40,686 nucleotides of DNA from Didymodactylos carnosus (lineage: Eukaryota > Rotifera > Eurotatoria > Philodinida > Philodinidae). The stretch is from assembly GCA_905250885.1 (NCBI GenBank), contig CAJNOQ010000814.1, positions 1 through 40,686 on the forward strand, in the 5' to 3' direction. Positions 24,514 through 35,575 of the stretch are shown one piece after another (the stretch's first letter is position 1; every line of letters begins with the position of its first letter). The notes under the pieces were generated by a model. That model had not been told where the DNA came from, ran no database searches, and worked only from the letters and a program-made list of their open reading frames with translations. A program made the translations under genes and the position numbers.

Positions 24514-24593
24514 AAATTTAATGTTTCTTTGTTTTATTTCTTTGTTTAAACACTTGTATTCTTTGTTTTAGTTTGTTAGATTACCTTATCTTT

Positions 24594-24613
24594 TGTGTGT
24601 GTGTGTGTGTGTG
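24594..24613 (+). repeat. (TG)n microsatellite in the CTCF-B 3' region
   Basis: Ten TG dinucleotides lie 80 bases after the CTCF-B stop codon, probably within the 3' UTR. An AATAAA hexamer follows at 24715-24720 and is the best polyadenylation-signal candidate for that gene. Confidence 0.8.
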
Positions 24614-25368
24614 AATTTTTTTTTCTCTTATTATTATACTTGTTTTGTGAATGAAATGTACTGTAAATAATGTTTATGCATATTCTTATTACTTGTTGTT
24701 GATAGTGTTTCATAAATAAATGATATAAATAAGTAAAGCTCCATTTCTGAGCAAATAATTACGCAAAACAGCGGCAGTCAAGTCCATTAGGTTACTCGGT
24801 TTTGTCGAAAATATGTGGTCGTATTTATCTTTCACAAAGTGATTATTACGAACTGTTAGATTATTGCACGATTGTGTTTGAAGTAGTCCTGCCGTTATAA
24901 TGGATCACTACTATGCTGTTGTAATTTAGCGGAAATTGGCTCTTCTTACGTTAGAATCACAGAATATACGGATATAATGGAATTATTTCATTTATTGTAT
25001 AAGATAGAGTATGCGATTTATGTTTAGTTGTATAAGCATGAAGAAGCATAACGAAAACTATGATAAAATATCCACATGGTAAAACTCATTGAGATATCCC
25101 TATTATCTACCGCAGAAAGCCGTAAAAATGTTTTAATTTTTGATCCTCGTCAAAACGTATAAAGTATACTTTTCGACGGCTCATTCTGCATCTGTCATTG
25201 AACTGAGCTCTTGGTATTTGACAAATATTTACTGAACGATTTTTACAACGTCCTTAAGAAATAAAACCTATTCGTTATCGAAACCGGTCCGGTTTGGGTC
25301 AAACATTCAAGACCCGGCTCTGTCTCTATGCTGACATACGCTAATATCTATCCTGATAAATGATTTCT

Positions 25369-25562
25369 CATAGTCTCAGTGGCGGCGGACCCATTAGGCT
25401 AGGGGAGGCCTAAGCCTCCCCTAGAAAAGGAAGAGGAAGGCTTGGGGAGGCTCAAATATTTTAGAAAATATCATAGATCTCATCTTTAGTTTACATATGG
25501 TGAGCAAAAAAGATTTTGAGCCTCCCCTAGACTGAAATCGTTCCGCCGCCACTGCATAGTCT
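25369..25562. mobile_element. hAT-type MITE with perfect 8-bp target-site duplication
   Basis: The element proper is 25377-25554 (178 bp). Its ends are CAGTGGCGGCGGA and the inverted complement, and it is flanked on both sides by CATAGTCT (25369-25376 and 25555-25562). An 8-bp duplication with CAGTG-type termini is characteristic of the hAT superfamily. It is too short to encode a transposase, so it is non-autonomous. The interior has a palindrome around GGGGAGGCCTAAGCCTCCCC, with GCCTCCCCTAG-type strings repeated in both orientations. The intact duplication argues for recent insertion. Confidence 0.92.
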
Positions 25563-25610
25563 AACGAGTACCATAGTTCGTTTCTTAGAACAGGGTATTT
25601 TGCCCATATT

Positions 25611-25632
25611 GATAGATAGATAGATAGATAGA
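25611..25632 (+). repeat. (GATA)n microsatellite
   Basis: Five and a half GATA units. They are flanked by AGGGTATT upstream and AATACCCT downstream, so the microsatellite sits in the loop of a small potential hairpin. Confidence 0.85.
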
Positions 25633-26190
25633 ATACCCTTTACCGAATATCGGTGTAAGGTGAAGATACAAGAAACATAGCTAATAAAAAATGAGGGTAT
25701 AGTCCAGGTCTACGATCACTCTTAGAGTGAAGAGTTTTTGAGTGCATTCGGAGAATGCAAAAAGTGTTTGAATCTGGTCCACTTATCTAGAATCGTCGTA
25801 GAATGTAAGATGCAGTAATGTAATATCGACTTGCCACCTTCAGATCACAAAATCTGATTTGGAAAGCAAGCATCATTTTATTATTCACATGTCCCATTCA
25901 GCTTTTTCATTGAGTAGAAGTTTGATTTGTTGTTGTTGGAATTCAATTAATCCCTATTATTTATCAGTTGTTGTTCCTTCTTCTTGTATGAATTATCTCG
26001 CCGGCTAACCTATACCATAATCCGTACCCTATTTCTTTGCGCATGACTTCACATGGTTTGTGATTCCTTGCGGTTTGAACGATTTTCCGCATTTATTATT
26101 CGGACATATGTATTCATTATTGCTGTTTTTTGTTAACAGCTCAGTTATTTTTGAAAAACTGCGAGATGCTAAAAAACTAAAAGTTGACGC

Positions 26191-26451
26191 CTTTCATTAT
26201 AAAGGACTTTTCTGATTGAATTTGAACTCAATTTTCTCAATCAAAAACTCAGATTGTAGAGAAATCCCTTCTTTTCAAAATGAGATCGATACTGCACAGT
26301 TTTGTGTTTTGTTTTGTTAAGGCGGTACACGCTATAAACAATCAAAAAATTGTGCAATATTGATCTCACTCAAGGGATTTCTTCACAATCTGAGTTTTTC
26401 ATTGAGAAAATTGAGTTGAATTTCAATCAGAAAAGTCCTTTATAGCGAAAA
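26191..26451. repeat. Foldback element, arms of about 105 bp
   Basis: The left arm (26191-26298) and right arm (26351-26451) are inverted copies around a spacer of about 52 bases. Shared strings include AAAGGACTTTTCTGATTGAA and CAGATTGT, with matching complements. The arms differ by several substitutions and small indels. No target-site duplication was established. Confidence 0.8.
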
Positions 26452-26641
26452 GTGCCAAAATTTGTACCACTCAACCCTATTTAACATCTAATTATGACTT
26501 TAGACTTTTTTTTTATTTTAAAACGATACGATATAAAGATGTGACGTTCTTTTTGTAATGAAAATAAACAGAAATATTGACAACAGAATGATGTAGATAT
26601 GCTTAGATACGACAAACACTAGAGAGTAAGAGACAGAACCT

Positions 26642-27070
26642 GGGGGCCGTATCCCAAAAAAGCTTAAGTCTGACTTAAGTCAAAATTTGGACTTAAGTCT
26701 CTGTCACTAACTTAAGTCTTTGGACTTAAGTTTTACCGTATTACAAAAAAACTTAAGTCACCGGATGGCTTAAGCCATGGAAAATGTAGTCTTAAAGTTA
26801 AGACCGAAAACTTAAGTCGGACTTAAGTCATTGACGCATTTTTCGAATAGCTCAACCATTTAACGATACAATCCGACGAAAACGACATTCTAAGGATTAT
26901 AACAAATATTTCGTTACTTTACGGGTTTTTGTCCCAAGTTTGTCACTGTTATTAACAACTTTTAAAAAGTAAACAAATCACCAACTTAAGTCTCTTCGTG
27001 ATACGATTTAAGCCCCCGGACTTAAGTCGGTCTTAAACTTAGACTTAAGTTTTTTCGTGATACGACTCCC
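26642..27070. mobile_element. CTTAAGT-rich TIR element (MITE)
   Basis: The ends match as inverted repeats: GGGGGCCGTATCCC at the left and the complement of GGGAGTCGTATCAC at the right, each followed by A-rich sequence and CTTAAGTC. The interior contains eleven exact CTTAAGT heptamers plus variants on about 430 bp. The GGG-type ends recall PIF/Harbinger MITEs, but no 3-bp target duplication could be fixed, so that assignment is tentative. No coding capacity is present. Confidence 0.7.
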
Positions 27071-27756
27071 TGTGCCGTAGTCATAGATATGTCTAGTCGT
27101 TCTTTTAAAATGATCTCTAATCATAGTAACAATATAGTGAGGATCATTCATCTTCTGCTGGTTTTATACTCTTTCAACTTCTTTTAATTATTAGATCAAA
27201 AAAAGATTCGATAGTTCACCTTCTTTTGTCAAGACTTTTCTTTAGTCTATTCAAGTTTATGAAGAAAAACTGAAGTCATAGCAATAGCACAGCAACCAAT
27301 CAAGGATCGTCCCGTAATAGAGTTCATCAAGCTGTGAATAAAATAATGGCGGTTTTTTAATTTTAGGATGTTTCGATTGTACTTTATCCTGAACCAGCGT
27401 TTTTAATGATTAACAGGACAGCGTAGGAGAAAAATGAAAATCTATCTTAAAAATACGATCCCCAATGCGTGCTCAGTAGGGAATACAAGGACAATGTGGT
27501 AATGAAGCATCGAAATGTAACTTTGCTTAAAATTGCCATGAAAAAACTGTCCTTGACCTTCGGCTCAATATTTGCTCGTTAGAATACCTGCCCGTGCAGC
27601 TAAGGTGTCATTACGCAGCTATGCTTTTTAACGACAATTTAGAGCGACGTGCCAGATCTGTAACTTATTTAGCAAGTTTTAATCTTATTTAGTATCATTT
27701 TAATAAATCAGACTGAAAACATGACTTTCAGGCATCAAGCTTTACTATCACCTAGG

Positions 27757-28130
27757 GATGTTACAAGCCGTGAGACCTTACATCATAGATCACGTGTCTT
27801 CATTATTCAAAATCCCCAAGCTCTCCTGAGCTTTTGTGTCAGACGTAACCAGTTCTCTCTGCTGTATCCGAAACTAGTGCTAGGACTGGTCAAAATCAAT
27901 AAAAAAAGTACCGGGCTTGATAAAGCTTGATGAAATTGACCTTTATCTGTATTTTTTAACAAGCTTTACCCAACTCAGCACTTTTTTATTGATTTTGACC
28001 AGTCCTAGCACTAGTTTCGGATACAGCAGAGAGAACTGGTTACGTCTGACACAAAAGCTCAGGAGTGCTTGGGGGTTTTGAATAATGAAAACACATGATC
28101 TTTGATGCAAGGTCTCAAGGCTTGTACATC
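27757..28130. repeat. Long near-perfect foldback
   Basis: Arms of about 175 bases (27757-27930 and 27960-28130) are inverted copies with few mismatches around a centre near 27945. A shared core is GACTGGTCAAAATCAATAAA and its complement. High arm identity implies recent origin, gene conversion or strong hairpin-based homogenisation. Open frames at 27721-27930 and 28059-28286 are by-products of the arms. A related TIR element starts 60 bases downstream. Confidence 0.9.
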
Positions 28131-28190
28131 TCTATCACCAATCTCAATCATTACAAAGTTGTTTTTTGTATAGTGTATTATATCTATAAC

Positions 28191-29098
28191 GAACGGGTGG
28201 GTCGTCAACATCGGGTCAGAATCATTTTGTTTTTTTTCGGGCAGTTTCCTATAATTTGGAGAGTCCATCCTAAGCTCATTCGATAGCGAATTTTTCGCTT
28301 TATAAGACTGTCAAGTTGGATTGTCGAACAGAAAGTTTACCCCGGAGTAAACATCAACACATACTCTGCGTTCATACTGCGATAGGCTTGTTCCCCCGTC
28401 TTTAAAAAATGTTTCAGCTCATCAAACTGATCTCAGAACCAAATTCTTTTAGATCAAACGATAAAGAATTTTTTCTTCTACCGACCTGATTGGTCTCGGA
28501 AGTTTCAGAAGTCGTATTCGAGTTTAACAGGTGGTTAAAATTATTTTATTGCGGTGCTTTTTCGAGTAGTTAAGACGTCTCAAGCTTTTGAATAGAAACT
28601 GTTTCAGTTCTTTTTATTTTGGCATTTGCAACGAGAGAATTTAACGCTGAACAAATCTATGATTAGTGAGTATATACGTTGAAAAGTTTTCAGAGGACTT
28701 TCGATGGAAAATACAGAAGACCAGAGACTAGAGTAGATAACTCAATTTGTTCGCGCTTAGGCTCTTTTTTACGTAAGAATTCCTACACGAGACTTTACTC
28801 TAAAACTACGGTGGATACACCAGAAAAAGAAGACTTTAGAGCAGAATTTTATGATATATTTGAAATTTTAGTGCGACGTTTGTTTGTATGTCGCAGGGCT
28901 TTTTACTTTTCGGTGTATCACAGTATGAACATGTTAATATTTTAATTATTACTCCGGGAAAAAAAATTCTGTTCAACAATCCAATTTGACAGCCTGGTAG
29001 AGCGGAAAAGTCTCTATTGAATAAACTTAGAATGGAGTCTCCAAATTATAAGAAATTGCTCGAAATGATTCTGACCCGTTCTTTACGGCCAACCTGTT
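28191..29098. mobile_element. TIR element with arms of about 155 bp
   Basis: The sequences 28191-28350 and 28949-29098 are inverted copies, sharing GGGTCAGAATCATTT, TATAATTTGGAGA and CGGAGTAA with their complements. About 600 bases lie between the arms. The interior has one open stretch (28679-28945) that begins with a non-ATG codon and shows no recognised domain. The element is probably non-autonomous, and the superfamily was not identified. Confidence 0.75.
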
Positions 29099-30721
29099 AG
29101 TAATTAGCGATGATAGCCTATTGTACGTCGGTAGATCCCTTATCTCATAAAAGAGTCAAAAGCAAAAGATACTGGCTATCTCGCCCTCATTCTACATATG
29201 TTATCTATAGGGTTTGAGCTCTCGTGTTGTCTTGCGGAATGGACGCTTTTTTGTATCGATAGTAAGAGTTTCTATGTGAATTATAGTTTAATCTATTTAT
29301 CTCGCACAAAAAACAAAGAAAAAATCCAAAGTATATCTTTAGATGTGTGAATTATAACCAGTCTATTCTATATTCTCTTGTATTCAAATCTATTTTAATT
29401 TCGATATTATTTTAATAACATTTTCCAATTAAGTATTTCGTTTTTTTGTACAATAACAGCATTCAACGATCTGTCTGGTAAACGACTTTTTTTAATAGCA
29501 AATATTTATGTTGTTTGTTTGTTTTTTATTATCGAACTTTTTATTCGATTAATTTAACAGACGTTTTTTAAATATTTAAACGTTATTTTATTTACATATT
29601 TATATAGAAATGTTTGATAATAGAAGTAAACATGAATAAAAAGTCAGTATTCTACTTTGGGGAGTTTCCCAAAGGTTTTCTATTTTAGTTCTACTAGCTA
29701 ATTAATGTCTTTGTTCTATCTAATTTAAGCCGTGTTATTAATATTTCATCAATACAAGAAAAAACTATTCGTTATCATTATCATTTTGACAAAGTAGATT
29801 ATTATTTGATACGTTATTACCAAATATAAAAAAATGATTTTCTTATGCAATCTGTCTTTCAGTTCATCATGTTGATGGCGTTGATTCTCAAAAACATCCA
29901 GTTATCAATATCTTAAAAGTACTGATAAAAGTTGTATACAATGTCTGAAAATAAATTACTTACTAATACTAACATTAAATTTTAGTGAATTAGATCTTGA
30001 TTATAAAAATGTTTACACCATCATCAAAATAGACAGTCAAAATATATGTAAGGAATGGGAAAATTGATTAAAAAACAAAATTTTATCATCAAGGATAGAG
30101 TTAAAACATGTTTAAAAAATAACTAGACAAATAGCAACTTACTCATGCATACGGAATCTAACAGAATTTATTCAAATCGAATACAATGAGTTTATTTTTG
30201 TTGTTTGTCAGTTTGTTTCAACTGCAATTGACGAACCAAGTTTCATTTAAACATGGCAAATTTTTCGAAAGTAAACTTTGAAATAAAAACATTTGTACAG
30301 GAGTCTTTTGAAGTTTTGTGACTACTAAAAAACAATTGTTTCTCACATCTTAGAATCAAATTTGTTTCTAAAAATCTTTCAAAATGTAAAAATATTTTTT
30401 ATTATATTTCCAAAAAATTGAATGATTATATTTTTATTGATCATATGTAATATGATTAATACTAGTTTAGCGAGAATTGTTTCTGTTTGACCTATAAACT
30501 AACTACAGACAAATAATTTCAAGAAGAAGAAAAATAGTCTTGCTCAAAAACTGAATAAAGGAAAACTTCAGTTGAACTGTTAGTTTCATTTAAAAGAAAA
30601 CAATAAACCATAGTCCATTTTTACAACTAAAAACCGACTTTTAGACTGATGGCACTTTTCTTTCAAGATTAATAGTACTTCTGCAAATGATCATTGTATA
30701 TTTGAACTATGTATTTTTTCT

Positions 30722-30737
30722 GTTATTTTTCATCTAG
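30722..30737 (+). promoter_or_regulatory. Splice acceptor upstream of the SLC46-like start
   Basis: GTTATTTTTCATCTAG has a pyrimidine tract and terminal AG ending 9 nt before the ATG at 30747. This again fits leader trans-splicing or a 5' UTR intron. Confidence 0.45.
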
Positions 30738-30746
30738 ATATACACA

Positions 30747-33280
30747 ATGACAATATCCATTTCTTGTTTATGGTGTCGTCGACGATTACGCTCCTTTTTT
30801 AGTACCTATCTTATTGAAATTATTTATTCCTTACAAACTCTTTATGGTTGTTTAGCTTACACAATTGGACAATATATCTATGATTATTATTTACATTCTC
30901 ATATTCCACTATCGTCCGATAATATTTCAACTAATTTTACACTTATAACTACATTATCATCGAGTCAATTACACAAACAATGTCCTCAAACTGAATATTC
31001 GGCGATTCAACAAGAATTTGCACAGAAAAAATCGTCAAATTTATTTTTCTGGCAAAATTTGCTCAGTAGTCCAGTGACTATTATAATGACGTATCTACTT
31101 GGTTTATACACAAACCAATTAGGTAATTATACGATAGCAAACTTGATATAACAATTAAAATTGAAGATAGTCGAACATTGATCTGTTTTCTATGATTTAC
31201 TTTACAGAAAATATGATATACTCTATGTTTTGAAATGTTTTTTTTTCATGTACATATTTCAGGTAGAAAGTTTGTGTTGACATTGACCATGGTTGGTAAT
31301 TGTATTCAATATTCCATTTGGTTATTAATTATTTATTTTCATTTGTCTGACACTTATTATCATGTGGCAGCTGTATTAGCAAGTCTTACTGGAGGCGGTA
31401 ACGTAAGTGGATTTATTTTAAATTTATGGATAGTTGAATCAACTGTCGAAAGTAAACGTTCATCTCGATTTGTTCAATTGGGAGCATTATCAACAATTGC
31501 CTCAGCTATTGCGAGTGTTACTAGTGGCTATTGGATTGAATATAGAGGTTATACAGATATGTATTGGACAGCATTATTCTTACAATTATTGTGTATTGGA
31601 ATTATTATTCTCTTTATGAAACCCAAATCATCAACAGTTACTTCTCACACTACATCAACATCTCATCAAAAACTGTCAGATATTATCACTGTATTTTATC
31701 CAAAAAGAAGAACACGAAAGAAATCGTTAATTTTATTATTAACATTATTTGCATACATATTTCATGTTATTGCGAATCTTTCATTTGGTAAGTATATACC
31801 ATCGAAAGTGTATGTGTGTAATTTCAACATGTAATGTATCTAAAAAATTTCATTGATGAAATTTTTAAAATAGTATATAAATGATCACTTTTTCGGATCA
31901 TCCCTCTTGTTCACTTTTCTCAAATATCTCATGTGCTAAAAAAAATTTTCGCTGAATAAGCCATCAAATTGACAACTTCCTTTTCTTTTTACTGATTTTT
32001 ATCATTTGTGAGACAGCTTTTTTACTGTTTCTTGAATAACTACCATCTTAAATCGTTCAGACCACTGTATCAATTGCTAATCTTTCGAAGTGGCAACTCA
32101 AAGAAGTTCTAAATATAATCGAAAAAATAAAGTTTGAAAACTTATCTCAGGTATATGTTGAACAAATGAAATTGTGTAAATTAAAATATAAAAACAAATA
32201 TCTATCGCTATAAAATGCTTTTTGCACTAATTTCTGGAACATACGTAGTTTGTTCCACTTTGACTTGCTTTGTAGAAAAAGTTTGTTTTTTTACTAGTTC
32301 GTTAAGAACAGAGCAGATTAATACTTTTAATACGCAAATAAACTTGTTGCACTTATTGAAAATATTTTTATATTTCGCTTATTCAAGAGTCCCTAAAAGT
32401 AATGTACTGTCTCGTACACCACCTATTTCTTAACTTTTTCTTAAGGTGTACCATTTTTGTGGTATCAATTGAATTATCCATTTTGTTGGTCTTCAAGACA
32501 GATCGGTTACTATAATACAACTCAGTCTGTGATATGGTCCGTATTAAGTGTTGTCGGAATCGAATTATTTACCATGTTAAAATGGCACGATTCTTCAATC
32601 TGTTGTATTAGTCATCTATGTTTTATTATTAGTGCTCTATGGACATCCTATGCAAAATATGATTGGCACCTGTATATAGGATTGTTTATTAGTCCATTCA
32701 CATTATATCAAGGTAAAATATAATCACAATACTATCAAAGCTGTTGATTATTAACTTTTAATAATTCATTCATCTTTGTCGATAAATTTTCATACAAAGT
32801 CTTATCTTCATACATTGATTTACTATTAATTATCTCACATTTCTGTTTGTCCTTGTGACTTTGGTCAAATTGTTTTTAGTAGTTTTTTATATCCAAAGCA
32901 TTCTGTTGTTCATTTCAGGTACAATAATTTACACATTAATATCTAAAGTTCTCGAACCAAACGAGATCAATGACGCGTATACATTCATTACAGAAACCAG
33001 TACAATTTTGAATGCATTTGGAAATTCATTTTTCAATTATTTATATTCTATAACAGTGACTTATTCTCGAGTGTTTACGTTGTATGTGGCAGCTATAGTT
33101 GCAATTATTCCATTTCTATTAAATGTTTGTTTATTTTTTGTAACGAAAAATATACCAGATGAATTAGATGATAAAGTGACAGAGCGTAAACCATTATTAT
33201 TACCCGACAATCCATTACAAGCACCAGATGTTACGCTATTTGTTAAACCGGTGAGTGGACCAAGAAGAAATCAACGATAA
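30747..33280 (+). CDS. SLC46-family major-facilitator transporter
   Basis: Four exons (30747-31122, 31263-31787, 32446-32712, 32919-33280) join in phase 1 at every junction into 509 codons plus stop. Hydrophobic segments throughout fit a 12-helix MFS protein. LGRKFVLTLTMVGN after the second helix region is the MFS A-motif area, in a form typical of SLC46 proteins. The extracellular loop between helices 1 and 2 contains N-glycosylation sequons such as NFT, and the C-terminal tail is polar with a dileucine-containing stretch (KPLLLPD). Family members include the proton-coupled folate transporter (A1), a thymic-stromal protein (A2) and a lysosomal carrier (A3). The subgroup and substrate cannot be decided here. 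The acidic dileucine-like tail would fit endolysosomal sorting, which is inference. Intron 2 (658 nt) is the longest and holds no obvious element. Confidence 0.85.
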
Positions 33281-34647
33281 AAACTAGATCAGTTGTATAA
33301 AAGACAACACATTAAAGCATATGTTTTAACATTCTTTTGCTCTACTTCGAAACATTCTGAACGAGCTTCCAGATATGATGGTCTGTGAAGTTCATGTCTT
33401 CTTGTAGTGATATTTCGGATATAAAAGTGATCTTGCAGGTATTTAAAACAATTTGATAATAATTAAAATCTCAAAAACTTTAAAAACAAGCTCTCACTGA
33501 GACAACAATAGATTGTAAAATAAATTTCTCTAGAAAATAATCATTAGAGGGTCTACCTCTTTAATAATTGTTTTGTCTGTTATATATCGTTAGTGAATTT
33601 AATTTTTTGTTGAAATGCTCTATCAGCGAGATCTTCCATCTCATGAAAACTAATTTAATTTAATTTATCATTTTGTATGACAGATAACTATCGAAGAATC
33701 TCTCTTTTCTCTTCTCATACGCCTTTTTATTATTGATCAGGTGCAATGTTTTCTGAAGTTTAACAATATGTTGTTCAGACATACTGTTCTTGTTATATAA
33801 CTATATTTTTAACTTTTATTTCTTTCATTTGAACTGAGGTCTGATTTTATTATGATTTGTCGAAAAATTGAATATTTTCATTTTATTTTAGTTAACTATT
33901 TTAAGAATATTTGCTTTTGAATCAAAATAACAAATGTTAAATAGTATATTGTTGCGTTTTTATTTTTCGTTAAATTCTTTTTTTTTTGAGAAATGTATAA
34001 AATATTTTATTGCTAATAAAATACATGTGAAATAGGAGAGCTCATGAAGATTAGTACCGAACAACAACATGTCCAACAGTTATAATCTCGGTTCATTAGT
34101 TCGAGATGACTTTTTCTGCCATAATATCTAGTTATTGTTGCTCAAATACTTATGTTTCTTGAGCGTAAATCCACTTGGAGTATATTATTATTACATAATC
34201 ACATGTTACTCATTCTCATTAGAAAAAACATCTATTTTTGACGACTTCTCAACACACCTCTTGATTAGCTTTCTCACTATGAAATTAACGGTTCAAATTT
34301 TATCTTGAAGAAAACATATTCCAATAAAGAAATGTTACTTGATGTATGACACTTTGAAATAAAAATAATTTTCCGATATTTTCTCGTTTGTATTCCTATG
34401 GATTTTGCTGAAAATAGCATATAGATAATTTCAACTAATTTGATGTTAGATTCAAAACAGAGTTGAAAAATCAAACAAGTGAAATTCAACATTTTTTTAA
34501 GTGTTAGATATCATCTATTATAAAATGATGGAAGATGAAAGAATTTTTTTTGAATATTTTGTCGTGTAAGATCCGGCTTAAAAGGTTTAGCATAAAAAAA
34601 TCGCTCTAATTTGACGATTGAATGTTAAAATTTCACAAAATGGAACT
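33281..34647. other. AT-rich spacer after the SLC46-like gene
   Basis: The first part should be 3' UTR. AATAAA hexamers occur but the nearest good candidate is unclear. The minus-strand frame at 34277-34492 has no recognised motif. No repeat or RNA gene was seen. Confidence 0.5.
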
Positions 34648-34812
34648 AATCAAGAAATTTTCAACCAGTATTATTCAACATAAAAGTCAATCAAAATGCG
34701 ACAACAAAACCATTTCTGATATATCATGTTTAAGCAAGATTCCGAATGAAAACGAGATCTTATTTATGCTAGGTAGTGTATTTCGAATTAAAAATGTCGG
34801 CTATGATCGTGA
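34648..34812 (+). pseudogene. 165-bp fragment copied from the neighbouring ADP-ribosyltransferase gene
   Basis: The fragment matches 38356-38521 of the minus-strand ART gene in inverted orientation. Only two substitutions and one 1-bp deletion separate them, about 98% identity. It covers the segment around the ExE motif (ISCLSKIPNENEILF) and ends abruptly on both sides in unrelated sequence. The deletion breaks the frame, so it cannot encode the domain. It keeps Glu at the first ExE position, whereas the full gene has Gly. The downstream stretch 34813-34940 is open in another frame but unrecognised. Confidence 0.9.
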
Positions 34813-35273
34813 TACAAAATTATGCAATAAGGTGTGATTTACTTATTCATCATGCACGTTTTCGAGAGGTTATTAAAATTGGATCAAGAACAAAGAGAGA
34901 ATCTATTGCAATGCCTTTTCGCCATTCAGATATACAAGAAGGTTAACAAAGTCAACTGCAGAAAGATAAAACACTTCAAAAATCTAGTCATTTGAATCGC
35001 AAGGAAAAAGTATCAAAGTATGTTCATAAAACTTTTTCCTTGATTAAACTCCAAATGTTTTCAAATTCAAAAACGATTTTAAAATATATTTTATAACTCC
35101 TTTCTGGTTACAATTTATATTCGCGAACTCCTGGGGAATGTGTTCGTTCATTGATTTGTTTTAAAATAATATTTTTAAAAGCGTCAAATCGTTAACTAAT
35201 GATTGCATAATTATTCAGTCTTTTATAATTATAAATATACTTTTTCTTCGTACTAACTTTATTTATTCCCAAA

Positions 35274-35304
35274 CGTTTCGATTCACTAGTCCAATCTTCC
35301 TCAG
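35274..35304 (-). other. Hammerhead-core-like string, downstream copy
   Basis: On the minus strand the order is CTGAGGA, a four-base-pair GATT/AATC stem and GAAACG. This imitates the conserved CUGANGA...GAAA core of hammerhead ribozymes, with one extra A before stem II. Stems I and III were not found, so activity is unlikely. It may be a decayed ribozyme or a tail sequence of a retroelement. Confidence 0.2.
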
Positions 35305-35575
35305 TGGATACAAACATTAATTAAATTAATTAAAATACATATACAAATGAACAGAAAAACTTTTAACATAGGGACATTTGGCTACTTCCTAAATGCGACC
35401 GAAATTTAAGTCAATTACTGTAAAAGTGGTCGCAATTTGGAGCGAGTTAATTTATACTATTCTGCGTTTCCAAAAAGCGATCACTTTTTAATTAAAGAGT
35501 TCAAAAATTCAACAATCGTAATTTAAAATACGGTAGAACAATATACTATAAACATATATACTAAGCATATATAAT

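Larger units (their letters stand above)
24514..30746. other. Gene-free island of small transposable elements
   Basis: No gene was found between CTCF-B and the SLC46-like gene. The centre (25369-29098) is packed with separate TIR and foldback elements, listed individually. The outer parts, 24730-25368 and 29099-30720, are plain AT-rich sequence in which I see no conserved frame, RNA gene or long repeat. The last 20 bases form an acceptor-like tract before the SLC46 start. Confidence 0.7.

Noticed and set aside
28679..28945. 88-codon frame inside a TIR element
   Set aside because: It has a non-ATG start and no transposase motif, and could not be extended by frameshift or splicing. Not called as a gene.
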